From Alphaproteobacteria bacterium (GTDB lineage Bacteria; Pseudomonadota; Alphaproteobacteria; Micropepsales; Micropepsaceae), in the NCBI GenBank assembly GCA_017308375.1, contig JAFKEW010000068.1:62001-126000 (forward strand): DNA of 64,000 nucleotides. The letters are read 5' to 3'. The first letter of the stretch is position 1. Each line of letters starts with the position of its first letter. The position numbers and the translations under genes were made by a program. Of this stretch, positions 28,261 through 37,433 are shown piece after piece. The notes under the pieces were generated by a model. It saw only the letters and a program-made list of their open reading frames with translations, was not told the origin of the DNA and searched no databases.

Positions 28261-29910
28261 ATGCCGATGCCGAAAACAATAACGTGCCTTGCGCTGATGA
28301 TAGCGATTTCTCTTTATGCCGCTGGTAGCAATGCGGCGACAGCAAACGATACGCGCCCCGTTGTCACGATTTCGCAAGGCATGCTGGCAGGGCGGGCTGG
28401 CGCCAACGGTGTGAAAACATTCAAGGATATTCCTTACGTCAAGCCGCCAACTGGCGAATTGCGATGGCGGCCACCAATTGAGGCCACGTCCTGGAAGGGC
28501 GTGCGCGACGCAGCAACATTTGGTGCGAGTTGCATTCAACCCACCTATCCGCCGGACAGCATCTATTCCGACGACCCGGAGAAAATGAGTGAGGATTGTC
28601 TGACGCTTAATATCTGGGCGCCACCGCATGCGCACAAAGCACCGGTTATCGTTTGGATTTACGGCGGTTCGCTGACATTCGGCGGCAGCGCAGAGCCTAT
28701 GTATGATGGTACAAAATTCGCCACGCATGGCGTTGTGTTCGTTTCGTTCAATTACCGGCTGGGTCCGCTCGGCTGGCTCGCATTGCCGGCACTGAGTAAG
28801 GAGTCGCCGCACGGCGTGTCCGGCAATTATGGTTTGCTCGACCAGATCGCGGCACTCAGATGGGTACACAAGAATATCGCGGCCTTTGGCGGCGATCCCC
28901 AAAATGTCACGATCATGGGGGAATCGGCTGGCGCGTTGAGCGTGACCTATCTGTTGTCCAGCCCGCTGGCACGCGGGCTGTTTCAGAAGGCGATCGCCGA
29001 GAGCCCGAACATGCGCGCCTTTCCGGAGTTGAAACACGCCAATCATGGCCTACCCTCTGCCGAAGAAATCGGAATGAAGCTTGAGACGGCGATGGGCGCA
29101 TCCAATCTGAAAGCCTTGCGCGCGGCGAATGCCAAGGCACTGACGGCGGCGGCCCCGAAAGCGGGCTTCCGGGCCCAGGGCACAATTGACGGCTATGTGT
29201 TGCCGCGCCAGATCGTTGAAATATTCGATCGGGGCGAACAGGCTCACGTACCGCTGATCGCCGGATTTAACACTGGCGAGATCGAGACCCTGCGCATGCT
29301 TTTGCCCAAACCGCCGGCGAGCCGCGCAGCCTATGAACAGGAAATCCGGAAGCGGTATGGCGATCTGGCGCCCGCATTCTTGAAGCTTTATCCGGGTGAC
29401 GATATCGCCGCCAGCATGCGCGCGACGGTCCGTGACGGAATCTTCGGTTGGGCTGCTGAGCGGATGGTCCGCAAGCAGGCAGCAGCCAGAGTCCCCGCCT
29501 ACCTCTACCTGTTCGATCATGATTACCGCGCCGCACGCGAAAAGGGGCTGCGTGCCTTTCATGCCAGCGAATTGCCCTTCGTCTTCGGCCAGGTTGGGTC
29601 TCAGGCGAAGCTGCCGCCCAACTGGCCGCGCCCTGATGGCGCTGACGATACGAAGCTGTCGGACGCGATGATGAACTACTGGACATCCTTCGCACGCAAT
29701 GGCGTTCCCACAGCACCGGGGCAGCCGTCCTGGCCGCGCTTTGCGCCGGGCAAGCGCACCATGCTCTTTGGCAACCAGCCCACGGAATCGCACGACCTTT
29801 ATCCCGGCATGTATCGCTTGCATGAGGAGTGGGTGTCGCGCAGGCGGCGCGCTGGCAACCAGCAATGGTTCTTCAATGTCGGCCTGGCCGCACCCGTGCC
29901 TCATAATTGA
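28261..29910 (+). CDS. Exported type-B carboxylesterase, copy 1
   Basis: From the ATG at 28261 the protein has 549 residues, with a signal peptide (MPMPKTITCLALMIAISLYA) and an alpha/beta-hydrolase fold of the carboxylesterase type B (cholinesterase-like) family. The nucleophile is Ser222 in GESAG; EDCLTLNIWAP and the oxyanion YGGS are typical; the histidine probably lies in FHASELPFVFG. It hydrolyses carboxylic esters in the periplasm or outside. A closely similar copy lies at 31437-33092 (same order of motifs, matching carboxy-terminal PGMY-LHEE---RRR-AGN). It diverges from the M28-like gene; TTGACA at 28207-28212 may be its -35. Confidence 0.92.
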   Translation: MPMPKTITCLALMIAISLYAAGSNAATANDTRPVVTISQGMLAGRAGANGVKTFKDIPYVKPPTGELRWRPPIEATSWKGVRDAATFGASCIQPTYPPDSIYSDDPEKMSEDCLTLNIWAPPHAHKAPVIVWIYGGSLTFGGSAEPMYDGTKFATHGVVFVSFNYRLGPLGWLALPALSKESPHGVSGNYGLLDQIAALRWVHKNIAAFGGDPQNVTIMGESAGALSVTYLLSSPLARGLFQKAIAESPNMRAFPELKHANHGLPSAEEIGMKLETAMGASNLKALRAANAKALTAAAPKAGFRAQGTIDGYVLPRQIVEIFDRGEQAHVPLIAGFNTGEIETLRMLLPKPPASRAAYEQEIRKRYGDLAPAFLKLYPGDDIAASMRATVRDGIFGWAAERMVRKQAAARVPAYLYLFDHDYRAAREKGLRAFHASELPFVFGQVGSQAKLPPNWPRPDGADDTKLSDAMMNYWTSFARNGVPTAPGQPSWPRFAPGKRTMLFGNQPTESHDLYPGMYRLHEEWVSRRRRAGNQQWFFNVGLAAPVPHN

Positions 29911-29924
29911 ATTTTATGAGCAGG

Positions 29925-29978
29925 ATATTCATTCACACAATAATGAAATTGACAGATCCGGCGCTTTACCCCCATAGT
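29925..29978 (+). promoter_or_regulatory. Operator-promoter before the MFS operon, twin of the receptor promoter
   Basis: ATATTCATTCACACA at 29925-29939 starts an imperfect inverted repeat, then AATGAAATTGACAGA, where TTGACA (29949-29954) is a perfect -35; CATAGT at 29973-29978 is a plausible -10 with an 18-base spacer. The same string in the same position relative to TTGACAGA occurs upstream of the TonB-receptor gene at 41534-41564, so the two operons share a regulator, probably the TetR protein encoded at 36656-37363. The rest of 29911-30120 holds no gene. Confidence 0.65.
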
Positions 29979-30120
29979 GCTGGAAAGGGCGGCCTTCACG
30001 GCAATGCCAAAGGGGGAAATGCCGGTGCGAACAATGGCCACTGCGCCTATGACGAAACGCGCCTGCGATACACCGCGAAGAGTGCGCGCCAATCTTTGCG
30101 CCGGGCGAGACCAATAAACG

Positions 30121-31440
30121 ATGGAAGCGAAAGCGCCCACAGTCGTGACCGGCGCCTTGCCAACCGTCCCCGGCGCACGTGCATGGGTCGTGCTCGGCAT
30201 GTTGTGCTTCGTCTATGTGTTGAATTTCCTGGATAGACAGCTCTTCTCGATCCTGGCGAAACCGATCCAGGATGACCTGCATATCTCCGATGGCCAGCTT
30301 GGCCTGATAGGCGGGCTCTATTTCGGCGTCTTCTATACGTTCATCTCCATTCCTGTGGGCTGGATTGCTGACAAGACTAACAGGGTCTGGGTGTTGTCCA
30401 CGGCTTGCGCGATCTGGAGCGCGGCGACAATGGCCTGCGGCCTTGCGATGAACTATGCCCAGCTTGCTGCCGCACGGATGACCGTGGGATTTGGCGAGGC
30501 TGGCGGCGTGCCGCCGTCCTACGCGATCATTTCCGACTATTTCCCGTCCGGCCGCCGCGGCACCGCGCTCGGCATCTTCAATCTCGGCCCGCCTATCGGG
30601 GCTGCGTTGGGTGTTGCCTTCGGTGCATCCATCGCCGTGGTCTATAGCTGGCGCGATGCGTTTCTCGTCCTCGGCGCAGCGGGCGTACTGGCGGCAATAT
30701 CAGTCATCACGATCGTGCGCGAGCCACGCCGCGGCGGGCTCGATCATCCCGCTACGGGCAACCATGCCACGGCAGAAGCGGCATCAAGCTTCGAACAGAC
30801 GATCAAGATGTTCTTCTCGCGCCCATCGCTCGTGCTGGCGGCCATTGCCAGCGGTGTAACGCAAATCGTCACCTATGGTGCGGGGAATTTCACAACGCTC
30901 TTCCTGATGCGCGAAAAGGGCATGACACTTGAGGAAGTCGCCGTCTATTTGGCCGTGATCATGGGTATCGGCATGAGCGCGGGCATCTTCGTTTCAGGGC
31001 GGATCATTGATCGCTTCACCCAGCGCTCGAAACAGGCCTATGCACTGATCCCCGGTATATCGCTTGCACTGGCTGTCCCATTCTATCTGGCTTTCGTGTG
31101 GGCACCATCCTGGCAACTTGCAACTGTCTTCCTGATCGGCCCGTTCTTTCTCAATTACTTCTATTTGTCCTCGTCCGTTACGCTGGTACAGGAAGACGTG
31201 CGCCCCGATCAGCGCGTTACTTCCGGCGCTTTGCTGTTACTGATCATGAACCTGACCGGCATGGGCCTGGGGCCAACCTTCGTGGGCGAAGTCAGCGATT
31301 TTTTTCATGCGGCCCATCCGCACCATTCTCTTCAGATCGCCTTTTACCTTCTGACACCGTGCTACCTGATCGCGATCGGCCTGTTCCTGTGGCTGGCGCG
31401 TATATTGAAAAGAGAACAAGAGACGGGTGAAGCGCAATGA
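30121..31440 (+). CDS. Spinster-type MFS transporter
   Basis: The 439-residue product has twelve predicted membrane helices with the MFS motif A GWIADKTNRVWVL after helix 2, the DRQLFSILAKPIQ motif on helix 1 typical of the spinster-like/UhpC-related sphingolipid-type family, and a repeated motif GRIIDRFTQRSKQ in the second half. It probably moves an organic acid or hydrolysis product across the inner membrane. It follows a regulator-controlled promoter and overlaps the second esterase gene by ATGA, placing it with two lyases/esterases in one operon (MFS, esterase 2, SMP-30, mannosidase). Confidence 0.9.
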   Translation: MEAKAPTVVTGALPTVPGARAWVVLGMLCFVYVLNFLDRQLFSILAKPIQDDLHISDGQLGLIGGLYFGVFYTFISIPVGWIADKTNRVWVLSTACAIWSAATMACGLAMNYAQLAAARMTVGFGEAGGVPPSYAIISDYFPSGRRGTALGIFNLGPPIGAALGVAFGASIAVVYSWRDAFLVLGAAGVLAAISVITIVREPRRGGLDHPATGNHATAEAASSFEQTIKMFFSRPSLVLAAIASGVTQIVTYGAGNFTTLFLMREKGMTLEEVAVYLAVIMGIGMSAGIFVSGRIIDRFTQRSKQAYALIPGISLALAVPFYLAFVWAPSWQLATVFLIGPFFLNYFYLSSSVTLVQEDVRPDQRVTSGALLLLIMNLTGMGLGPTFVGEVSDFFHAAHPHHSLQIAFYLLTPCYLIAIGLFLWLARILKREQETGEAQ

Positions 31441-33092
31441 TATCAGGGCCAGCTCGCCGCTTACTGCTCACGCTCGCGGCCGCATGTTTGACAATGGTAC
31501 CCCCCGCTTTCGCGGATCAGGCGCCGGTGGTGAACGCGCCCGCCGGTGCAGTGATGGGGCTAACGCAGGGCCCGCTAAATGTGTTCAAGGGCATTCCCTA
31601 TGCCGCACCGCCGGTCGGCAAGCTGCGCTGGAAGCCGCCGCAGCCCGCTGCACCATGGCAGGGTACATTAAACACGACGAAATTCGGGCCGGCCTGCTAT
31701 CAGCCCACGTCCAAATTCGTCACCATCTATACGGCGGACCCGGGGCCGATGAGCGAGGACTGCCTGAGCCTGAACATCTGGGCACCGGCCAATGCGCACA
31801 ATGCCCCGGTATTCTTCTGGATCTATGGCGGCGCGTTGTGGGGCGGATCTAGTCGCGATTCATTATATGACGGCGCCAGGCTGGCCGAGAGAGGCGTCGT
31901 TGTCGTCACGATCAACTACCGGCTGGGGGTTCTGGGCTGGCTGGCCCATCCAGAGTTGAGCGCAGAATCGTCGCTGCACATCTCCGGCAATTACGGACTC
32001 CTCGATCAGATCGCTGCGCTCAAATGGGTCAAGCACAATATCGGCGCGTTCGGTGGCGATCCGGGGAACGTGACCATTGCGGGCGAATCCGCGGGCGGCC
32101 TGAGTGTACTTTATCTGATGGCTTCGCCGGAAGCTCGTGGACTGTTTGCAAAGGCCATCGCGGAAAGCGCCTATATGGTGTCGACGCCGCTGCTGAAGCA
32201 GAGCAAGTACGGCATGATGTCCGCAGAAGAGAGCGGCGTGGAGCTGGCCAAGGCACTGCACGCAAAAGACATCGCCGCATTGCGCACAATGGACCCGGCG
32301 ACGCTCACCGATGATGCGGCAGCCGCGAGATTTCTACCATTCGGCGCAGTCGATGGGCACACCCTGCCGGGCCAGCTCGTGACCGTTTTCGACAAGGGCG
32401 AAGAGGCGCATGTGCCGGTACTGGCGGGGTTCAACAGCGGCGAAATCCGCTCACTCAGGATTCTGGCGCCGAAGGTACCCGCAAGCCAGACTGCGTATGA
32501 AAAAATCATTCGTGCCAATTACGGCGATCTGGCGGACGAATTTCTGAAACTCTATCCGCCCACAAACATGGAAGAGAGTATTCTCGCAACGACACGCGAT
32601 GCGCTCTATGGCTGGACGGCGGAACGGATGGTGCGCGATCAGACGAGGCTGGGTGAGCCCTCATACCTTTATTTTTTCGATCACGGCTATCCGGCCGCAG
32701 ACGATGCAGGTTTGCATGCATTTCACGCCAGCGAGCTGCCATTTGTGTTCGGCACCATTGATCGCTCGCCACCGCATTGGCCGGCCATTCCGCAAATGCC
32801 GGCTGAGGAAAAACTGTCCAACGCGATGGTTGATTATTGGGCGAGCTTCGTGAAAACGGGCCATCCGGCCGCAAAAGGCGCCCCCGCCTGGCCCGCTTTC
32901 GATGCCACCGCAGCCTATATGCATTTCGCGGACGTACCGCGGCCCTCCACGCATCTTTTGCCGGGTATGTACCAGTTGCACGAAGAGGTCATGTGCCGCC
33001 GCCGCGCGGCCGGCAATATAGCGTGGAACTGGAATGTCGGCTTGTTCTCGCCTCCCCTGCCACCGAAAGGCCTGTGTGGGACCGCACCATGA
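31437..33092 (+). CDS. Exported type-B carboxylesterase, copy 2
   Basis: The 551-residue product has a signal peptide (RLLLTLAAACLTMVPPAFA) and the same fold and motifs as the esterase at 28261: EDCLSLNIWAP, YGGALWGGSS, GESAGGLSV with the nucleophile at Ser218, and the carboxy-terminal LPGMYQLHEEVMCRRRAAGN. The two copies are clearly paralogous and flank the MFS gene, so they probably cut different ester bonds of one compound or its derivatives. The start overlaps the MFS stop (ATGA), and the stop overlaps the SMP-30 start (ATGA). No membrane anchor is visible, so it should be periplasmic or secreted. Confidence 0.92.
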   Translation: MISGPARRLLLTLAAACLTMVPPAFADQAPVVNAPAGAVMGLTQGPLNVFKGIPYAAPPVGKLRWKPPQPAAPWQGTLNTTKFGPACYQPTSKFVTIYTADPGPMSEDCLSLNIWAPANAHNAPVFFWIYGGALWGGSSRDSLYDGARLAERGVVVVTINYRLGVLGWLAHPELSAESSLHISGNYGLLDQIAALKWVKHNIGAFGGDPGNVTIAGESAGGLSVLYLMASPEARGLFAKAIAESAYMVSTPLLKQSKYGMMSAEESGVELAKALHAKDIAALRTMDPATLTDDAAAARFLPFGAVDGHTLPGQLVTVFDKGEEAHVPVLAGFNSGEIRSLRILAPKVPASQTAYEKIIRANYGDLADEFLKLYPPTNMEESILATTRDALYGWTAERMVRDQTRLGEPSYLYFFDHGYPAADDAGLHAFHASELPFVFGTIDRSPPHWPAIPQMPAEEKLSNAMVDYWASFVKTGHPAAKGAPAWPAFDATAAYMHFADVPRPSTHLLPGMYQLHEEVMCRRRAAGNIAWNWNVGLFSPPLPPKGLCGTAP

Positions 33093-34039
33093 AAATTGGC
33101 GATTTCAAATTGAAGGCAAGCGATTTCGGGAAATTCGGCCAGGGTTTACAGCGACCGGAATGCGTATGGGTGGACAAGGACGGTATCTGGACGTCGGATT
33201 TGCGTGGCGGCATTGCCCATGTGAAGGACGGTGCCGACCCAACCGTGCTGGGGCGCGGAATCGTCGAACCCAACGGTTTCAGCCGCAGGCCGGATGGCAG
33301 CTTTGTCGTTGCCGGTATCGGCGATGGCGCATTCCACCGGATCGCGCCGGATGGAACAACGTATGCACTGCTCGACCGCTACAATGGCGAGCCACTGGGT
33401 ACCGTCAATTACGCCTGCGCGGATGGCCCGGATAGAATCTGGCTTTCGGTCATGACGCGCAAGCCGCAATGGCACGACGCCCTGAAGACGAAGGTGATGG
33501 ATGGCTACATTCTGCGCATCGATAACGATAGTGGCCGTTGTGAGATGGTGGCTGACGGCCTTGACCTGACCAACGAGGTCAAGGTCTCACCGGATGGACA
33601 ATATCTGTATGCCGCCGAAACATTGGGCTGCCGGATTGTGCGCTTCCCGATACGGCATGACGGTTCATTGGGTCAGCGCGAGATCGTCGGCCCCGAAACG
33701 CTTGGCCGCGGCGCCGTACCCGATGGAATCACGTTCGACCCATGGGGAAACCTCTGGATCACGATCATCAGCCATAATGGTCTGATGGCAATCGACCGGC
33801 TTGGCGATGCCCATGTGATCTACGATGATAGAAACGAAGCGGCAGTCGAAGCTATGGCGGCCGGGATCGATGCCCGTAACGGCACGGTGGATCACCTCGT
33901 TGCATGCGATGCACCGGAAGGGCCGTTACGCTTGCCGACAAGCATTGCCTTTGGTGGTCCGGGCCGGCACACAGCCTATGTCGGAACACTGATGTTGCCG
34001 CATCTTGCGACCTTCCGGCTGCCTGAATCTCTTGTCTAA
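33089..34039 (+). CDS. SMP-30/gluconolactonase-family protein
   Basis: The 316-residue protein belongs to the SMP-30/gluconolactonase/LRE six-bladed propeller family. Metal-binding positions can be assigned: glutamate in QRPECVWV, asparagine in VNYACADGP and LTNEVKVS, and aspartate in GAVPDGITFDPWGN. Enzymes of this family open sugar lactones or other cyclic esters, using a divalent ion. No signal peptide is visible, so it is cytoplasmic. It is coupled by ATGA to the esterase upstream and is followed after 15 bases by the mannosidase gene, fitting a pathway that opens a lactone after ester cleavage. Confidence 0.9.
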   Translation: MKIGDFKLKASDFGKFGQGLQRPECVWVDKDGIWTSDLRGGIAHVKDGADPTVLGRGIVEPNGFSRRPDGSFVVAGIGDGAFHRIAPDGTTYALLDRYNGEPLGTVNYACADGPDRIWLSVMTRKPQWHDALKTKVMDGYILRIDNDSGRCEMVADGLDLTNEVKVSPDGQYLYAAETLGCRIVRFPIRHDGSLGQREIVGPETLGRGAVPDGITFDPWGNLWITIISHNGLMAIDRLGDAHVIYDDRNEAAVEAMAAGIDARNGTVDHLVACDAPEGPLRLPTSIAFGGPGRHTAYVGTLMLPHLATFRLPESLV

Positions 34040-34054
34040 ACCGGGGGCGAGACC

Positions 34055-36654
34055 TTGGCGTATGTCACCAAGCGGGCCGTCTTGCAGGCTACAGCGGCAG
34101 GGGTCGCACTGGGATTGATGCCGAAGGCGACGCGGGCCAAGATGCGGCGGAATACAGGACCATCGGAAAAAGAACTTGGCGGTCACTGGCAATTCCGTGA
34201 AACGGGCACCAGTGACTGGTTGCCAGCCACCGTACCCGGCACCGTACACACCGACCTTTTAGCCAACGCCAAAATTCCCGATCCGTTTTACCGCACCAAC
34301 GAGCGCGATCTGCAATGGATTGATAAGAAGGATTGGGAGTATCGCACAGCGTTCGAGATCGATGCAAAAACGCTGGCGGAAGACCATATCGAGCTTTGCT
34401 TTTTCGGCCTGGACACCTATGCCGACGTGTATTTGAACGATTTCCTGATCCTTAAAGCGGACAACATGTTCCGCACATGGGTTGCGAATATCAAGCCACA
34501 CGTCAAGGCCGGTGCGAACGATCTGCATGTTGTTCTACGCTCCCCGATCACAGAAGGTCTGAAGCTGCTCGATAAGTTGGGCTACAACCCGCCGGCAGTC
34601 GTCGACTGGAGCGAGATCGGTGGACTCGGCGACAAAAAGATCAGCATGTTCTCGCGCAAAGCACCCTACCATTACGGTTGGGACTGGGGGCCGCGCTTCG
34701 TGACTTCCGGCATCTGGCGCAAGATCGTGCTGCGTGATCGTTCCTCGCGTGATACGGCGGTGGCGGAGATCATGACAGCGCAGGTGGTGACGGTGGCGCC
34801 CGGCGAGCAGGTGGAGCATTGCCTGCAGCTGGTGACCGAGCCAATGCACAGGTCGCCCTCACACCCGGCACGCATACGGTGAAAATCACGTTCATAATCG
34901 CCAAGCCCACGTTGTGGTGGTGCAACGGACTGGGCGAGCCCTTCCTCTACGAGTTGACCGGCCAGCTTGTAACCGACCGTACGCAGAACAGTTGCGATGC
35001 ACGAATTGGGTTACGGACGATAAAGATCGCGCAGACACCGGATGCGAATGGCGAAAGCTTTACCATCGAGCTGAACGGCATTCCTGTATTCATGAAAGGT
35101 GCCAATTACATTCCCAGTGACAGCTTTCTGCCGCGTGTAACCCACGCCATCTATGAACGCGTAGTGCGCTCAGCCGCCGATACGCACATGAATATGCTGC
35201 GCGTCTGGGGCGGGGGTGTCTATGAGGATGATGCATTTTACGACCTCTGCGACGAGCACGGCATACTTGTCTGGCAGGAGTTCATCTTCGCCTGTGTGAT
35301 GTATCCGGGCGATACGGCGTTCCTCGACAATGTCCGTCACGAAGCGGTCGACAATGTCAGGCGGCTACGCAACCATGCCTGTATCGCACTGTGGTGCGGC
35401 AACAATGAGATCGACACTGCCTGGCAAGACGATGTACCGGGCGGCGGCTGGGGCTGGAAGGAGAAGTACACACAAGACCAGTGCAACCAGATGTGGGCAG
35501 CATATAAGGCGATATTCTACGACATCCTTCCGCAGGTCGTGGCGGAACACGACGAAGGGCGCTTCTACTGGCCGTCTTCACCACTTGCCGCTTGGGATGG
35601 GCACAGCAGTGTGCGCCACGCCGATCTACATATGAAGAAACAGTCCGGTGACATCCACTATTGGGGCGTATGGTGGGGCAAGCTGCCGTTCTCCAGTTAT
35701 CGCGACCATATCGGCCGGTTCATGACCGAATACGGATTCCAATCCTTTCCCGAATTCCGGACGATCGAAGCCTTTGCCGCACCGGGCGATTATAATATCG
35801 ATTCCGAGGTGATGAGGGCGCACCAGCGCTCCTCTATCGGCAACGGCACAATCGCGACTTACATGGCGCGCGATTACGTCGTGCCAAAAAACTTCCGTGA
35901 ATTCCTTTATGTCGGCCAGGTGCTGCAGGCTGAAGGCGTGCGCATCGCAATGGAAGCCCATCGCGCACACCGCCCTTATTGCATGGGTTCGCTGTTCTGG
36001 CAGATTAATGATTGCTGGCCCGTCGCGTCATGGAGCAGTATTGACTATTACGGCCGCTGGAAGGCCCTGCAGTATTTTGCCCGCAAATCCTTCGCGCCCG
36101 ATCTGGTGACGATATGGCTCGACAATGACGCGGTTCAGGTATGCGTGGTCCGCGACCGGCTCGACGGCGGACCTGTGACGCTGACGCTGCGCGTGATGGA
36201 TTTCAATGGATTGGTACAGAAAACGGTCCCGATGTCGTTTCTGTTACCTGCCAACACCAGCAGGATCGCCTTTACGGAATCTGCCGCGGAGCTTTTGGCC
36301 GGAACAGCACCTGAAACCGCTTTTCTGCATGCAAACATGACCGATGATGGTGGAAACCTACTGGCCGAAAATCTGCTCTATTTCCGGCCTGTGAAGGACC
36401 TGATGCTGCCGCAAGCGCAGCCGATAGTGGCCGTAAAGGATATGGGGAACACTTTCACCCTGGCGCTGTCTTCGTCGACGCTTGCGAAAAACCTGGAGAT
36501 AGACATCGAGGGTATCGATGGCATCTTCAGTGACAATTATTTCGATCTACTGCCGGGTATACCTGCCATCGTGCGCTTTACGCCCACAGCGCCAACGAGC
36601 ACAGCGGCCATCAGAGCCCATCTGCGACTGATGCATATGGCACTCGTGAGATAA
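34055..36654 (+). pseudogene. GH2 beta-mannosidase, one-base frameshift
   Basis: Two overlapping frames (34055-34882 and 34819-36654) together encode a normal beta-mannosidase. The first has a TTG start preceded by a GC-rich ribosome site, a Tat-like signal (KRAVLQATAAGVALG) and the sugar-binding jelly-roll domain; the second has the Ig-like domain and the TIM barrel with the acid/base in WCGNNEID (E codon at 35407) and the nucleophile in FMTEYGFQS (E codon at 35728). Total length, about 866 codons, is right, so one base seems lost near 34830-34860. No slippery heptamer is apparent in the overlap. Beta-mannosidases remove terminal mannose. It converges with the TetR gene. Confidence 0.88.
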
Positions 36655-36655
36655 C

Positions 36656-37363
36656 TCAGCTCTTGAGTGTTTGAAATCCCGCAGCCATGAAATCCGCCAG
36701 GCGCGCTTTCACGGCCTTGAAATCATCCGACTTGCACAAACCGCCTGAAAGCCGGTCGATGCGGCCGCTACGTGCGAGAGAATGCATGAGGCTACCGGTC
36801 ACAAAGTGATAGCCCCAGAAGACGTCCTTCTTGGATATGTCGGGCAGCGCCTTGCGCAGGATTTCGATCAGCCGCAGAACGACAGGATCGAAATATTCGT
36901 CAAAAAGATCGGCCCCTTCCGGTGTGTTGGCCAATTGGGCACAGAAGGCGGCATAGTTGCGCCAGCCCTCTCCCCCCTCGATGTACAAATCGAAATCCGT
37001 ATCAAGGAAAACATGCAATGCGCCCGCCACCGTCGGCTTTCCGGCCATACGTTCGTCGTACGCATCCAACGCCTTCATGCGGCGATCACTCGTGATCCCG
37101 GCACGGCGGGCGAAGACAGCCTTGAACAAGGCAAGCTTGTCCTCAAAATAATAGTGCATCAGTGAAGTATGGACACCGACCTTCAGGGCCACGTCGCGCA
37201 GCGTCACACCGTATAGGCCGTGCTTCGAGAACAGGAGCTCGGCAGCATCCAGAATCTGCTCCATCGTTTCGGCGCGCTGCTCGGCCTTCGTCCGGTGCGC
37301 ATTTTTGGACGCTTTCCGCTTAACCGGTTTTTTTTGTGAAAGTTTCGTCTTGGTTTTCGTCAT
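36656..37363 (-). CDS. TetR-family regulator of the catabolic locus
   Basis: From the ATG at 37363 the protein has 235 residues. A lysine-rich arm precedes the helix-turn-helix (about 35-80: ILDAAELLFSKHGLYGVTLRDVALKVGVHTSLMHYYFEDK), then a helical ligand-binding domain ending DDFKAVKARLADFMAAGFQTL. It probably controls its own operon (TonB receptor, ligase, TetR) and the MFS operon through the shared ATATTCATTCA operator. An upstream in-frame start at 37474 would overlap the ligase gene by 41 bases; the shorter start is preferred. The ligand is likely the imported compound or a CoA ester. Confidence 0.88.
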   Translation of the reverse strand: MTKTKTKLSQKKPVKRKASKNAHRTKAEQRAETMEQILDAAELLFSKHGLYGVTLRDVALKVGVHTSLMHYYFEDKLALFKAVFARRAGITSDRRMKALDAYDERMAGKPTVAGALHVFLDTDFDLYIEGGEGWRNYAAFCAQLANTPEGADLFDEYFDPVVLRLIEILRKALPDISKKDVFWGYHFVTGSLMHSLARSGRIDRLSGGLCKSDDFKAVKARLADFMAAGFQTLKS

Positions 37364-37433
37364 CGATCCAGTCTTTGCAGCAGACGCTGGACGATAGGTT
37401 CCAGCCATCGCCGGACGGCTCCACCCGCCCCAT

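Noticed and set aside
34819..34882. Programmed -1 frameshift in the mannosidase
   Set aside because: There is no slippery heptamer or downstream stem in the overlap; a simple base loss is more likely.
36640..36680. Terminator between the mannosidase and TetR genes
   Set aside because: Only a five-base ACTCA/TGAGT stem is visible, too weak to report.
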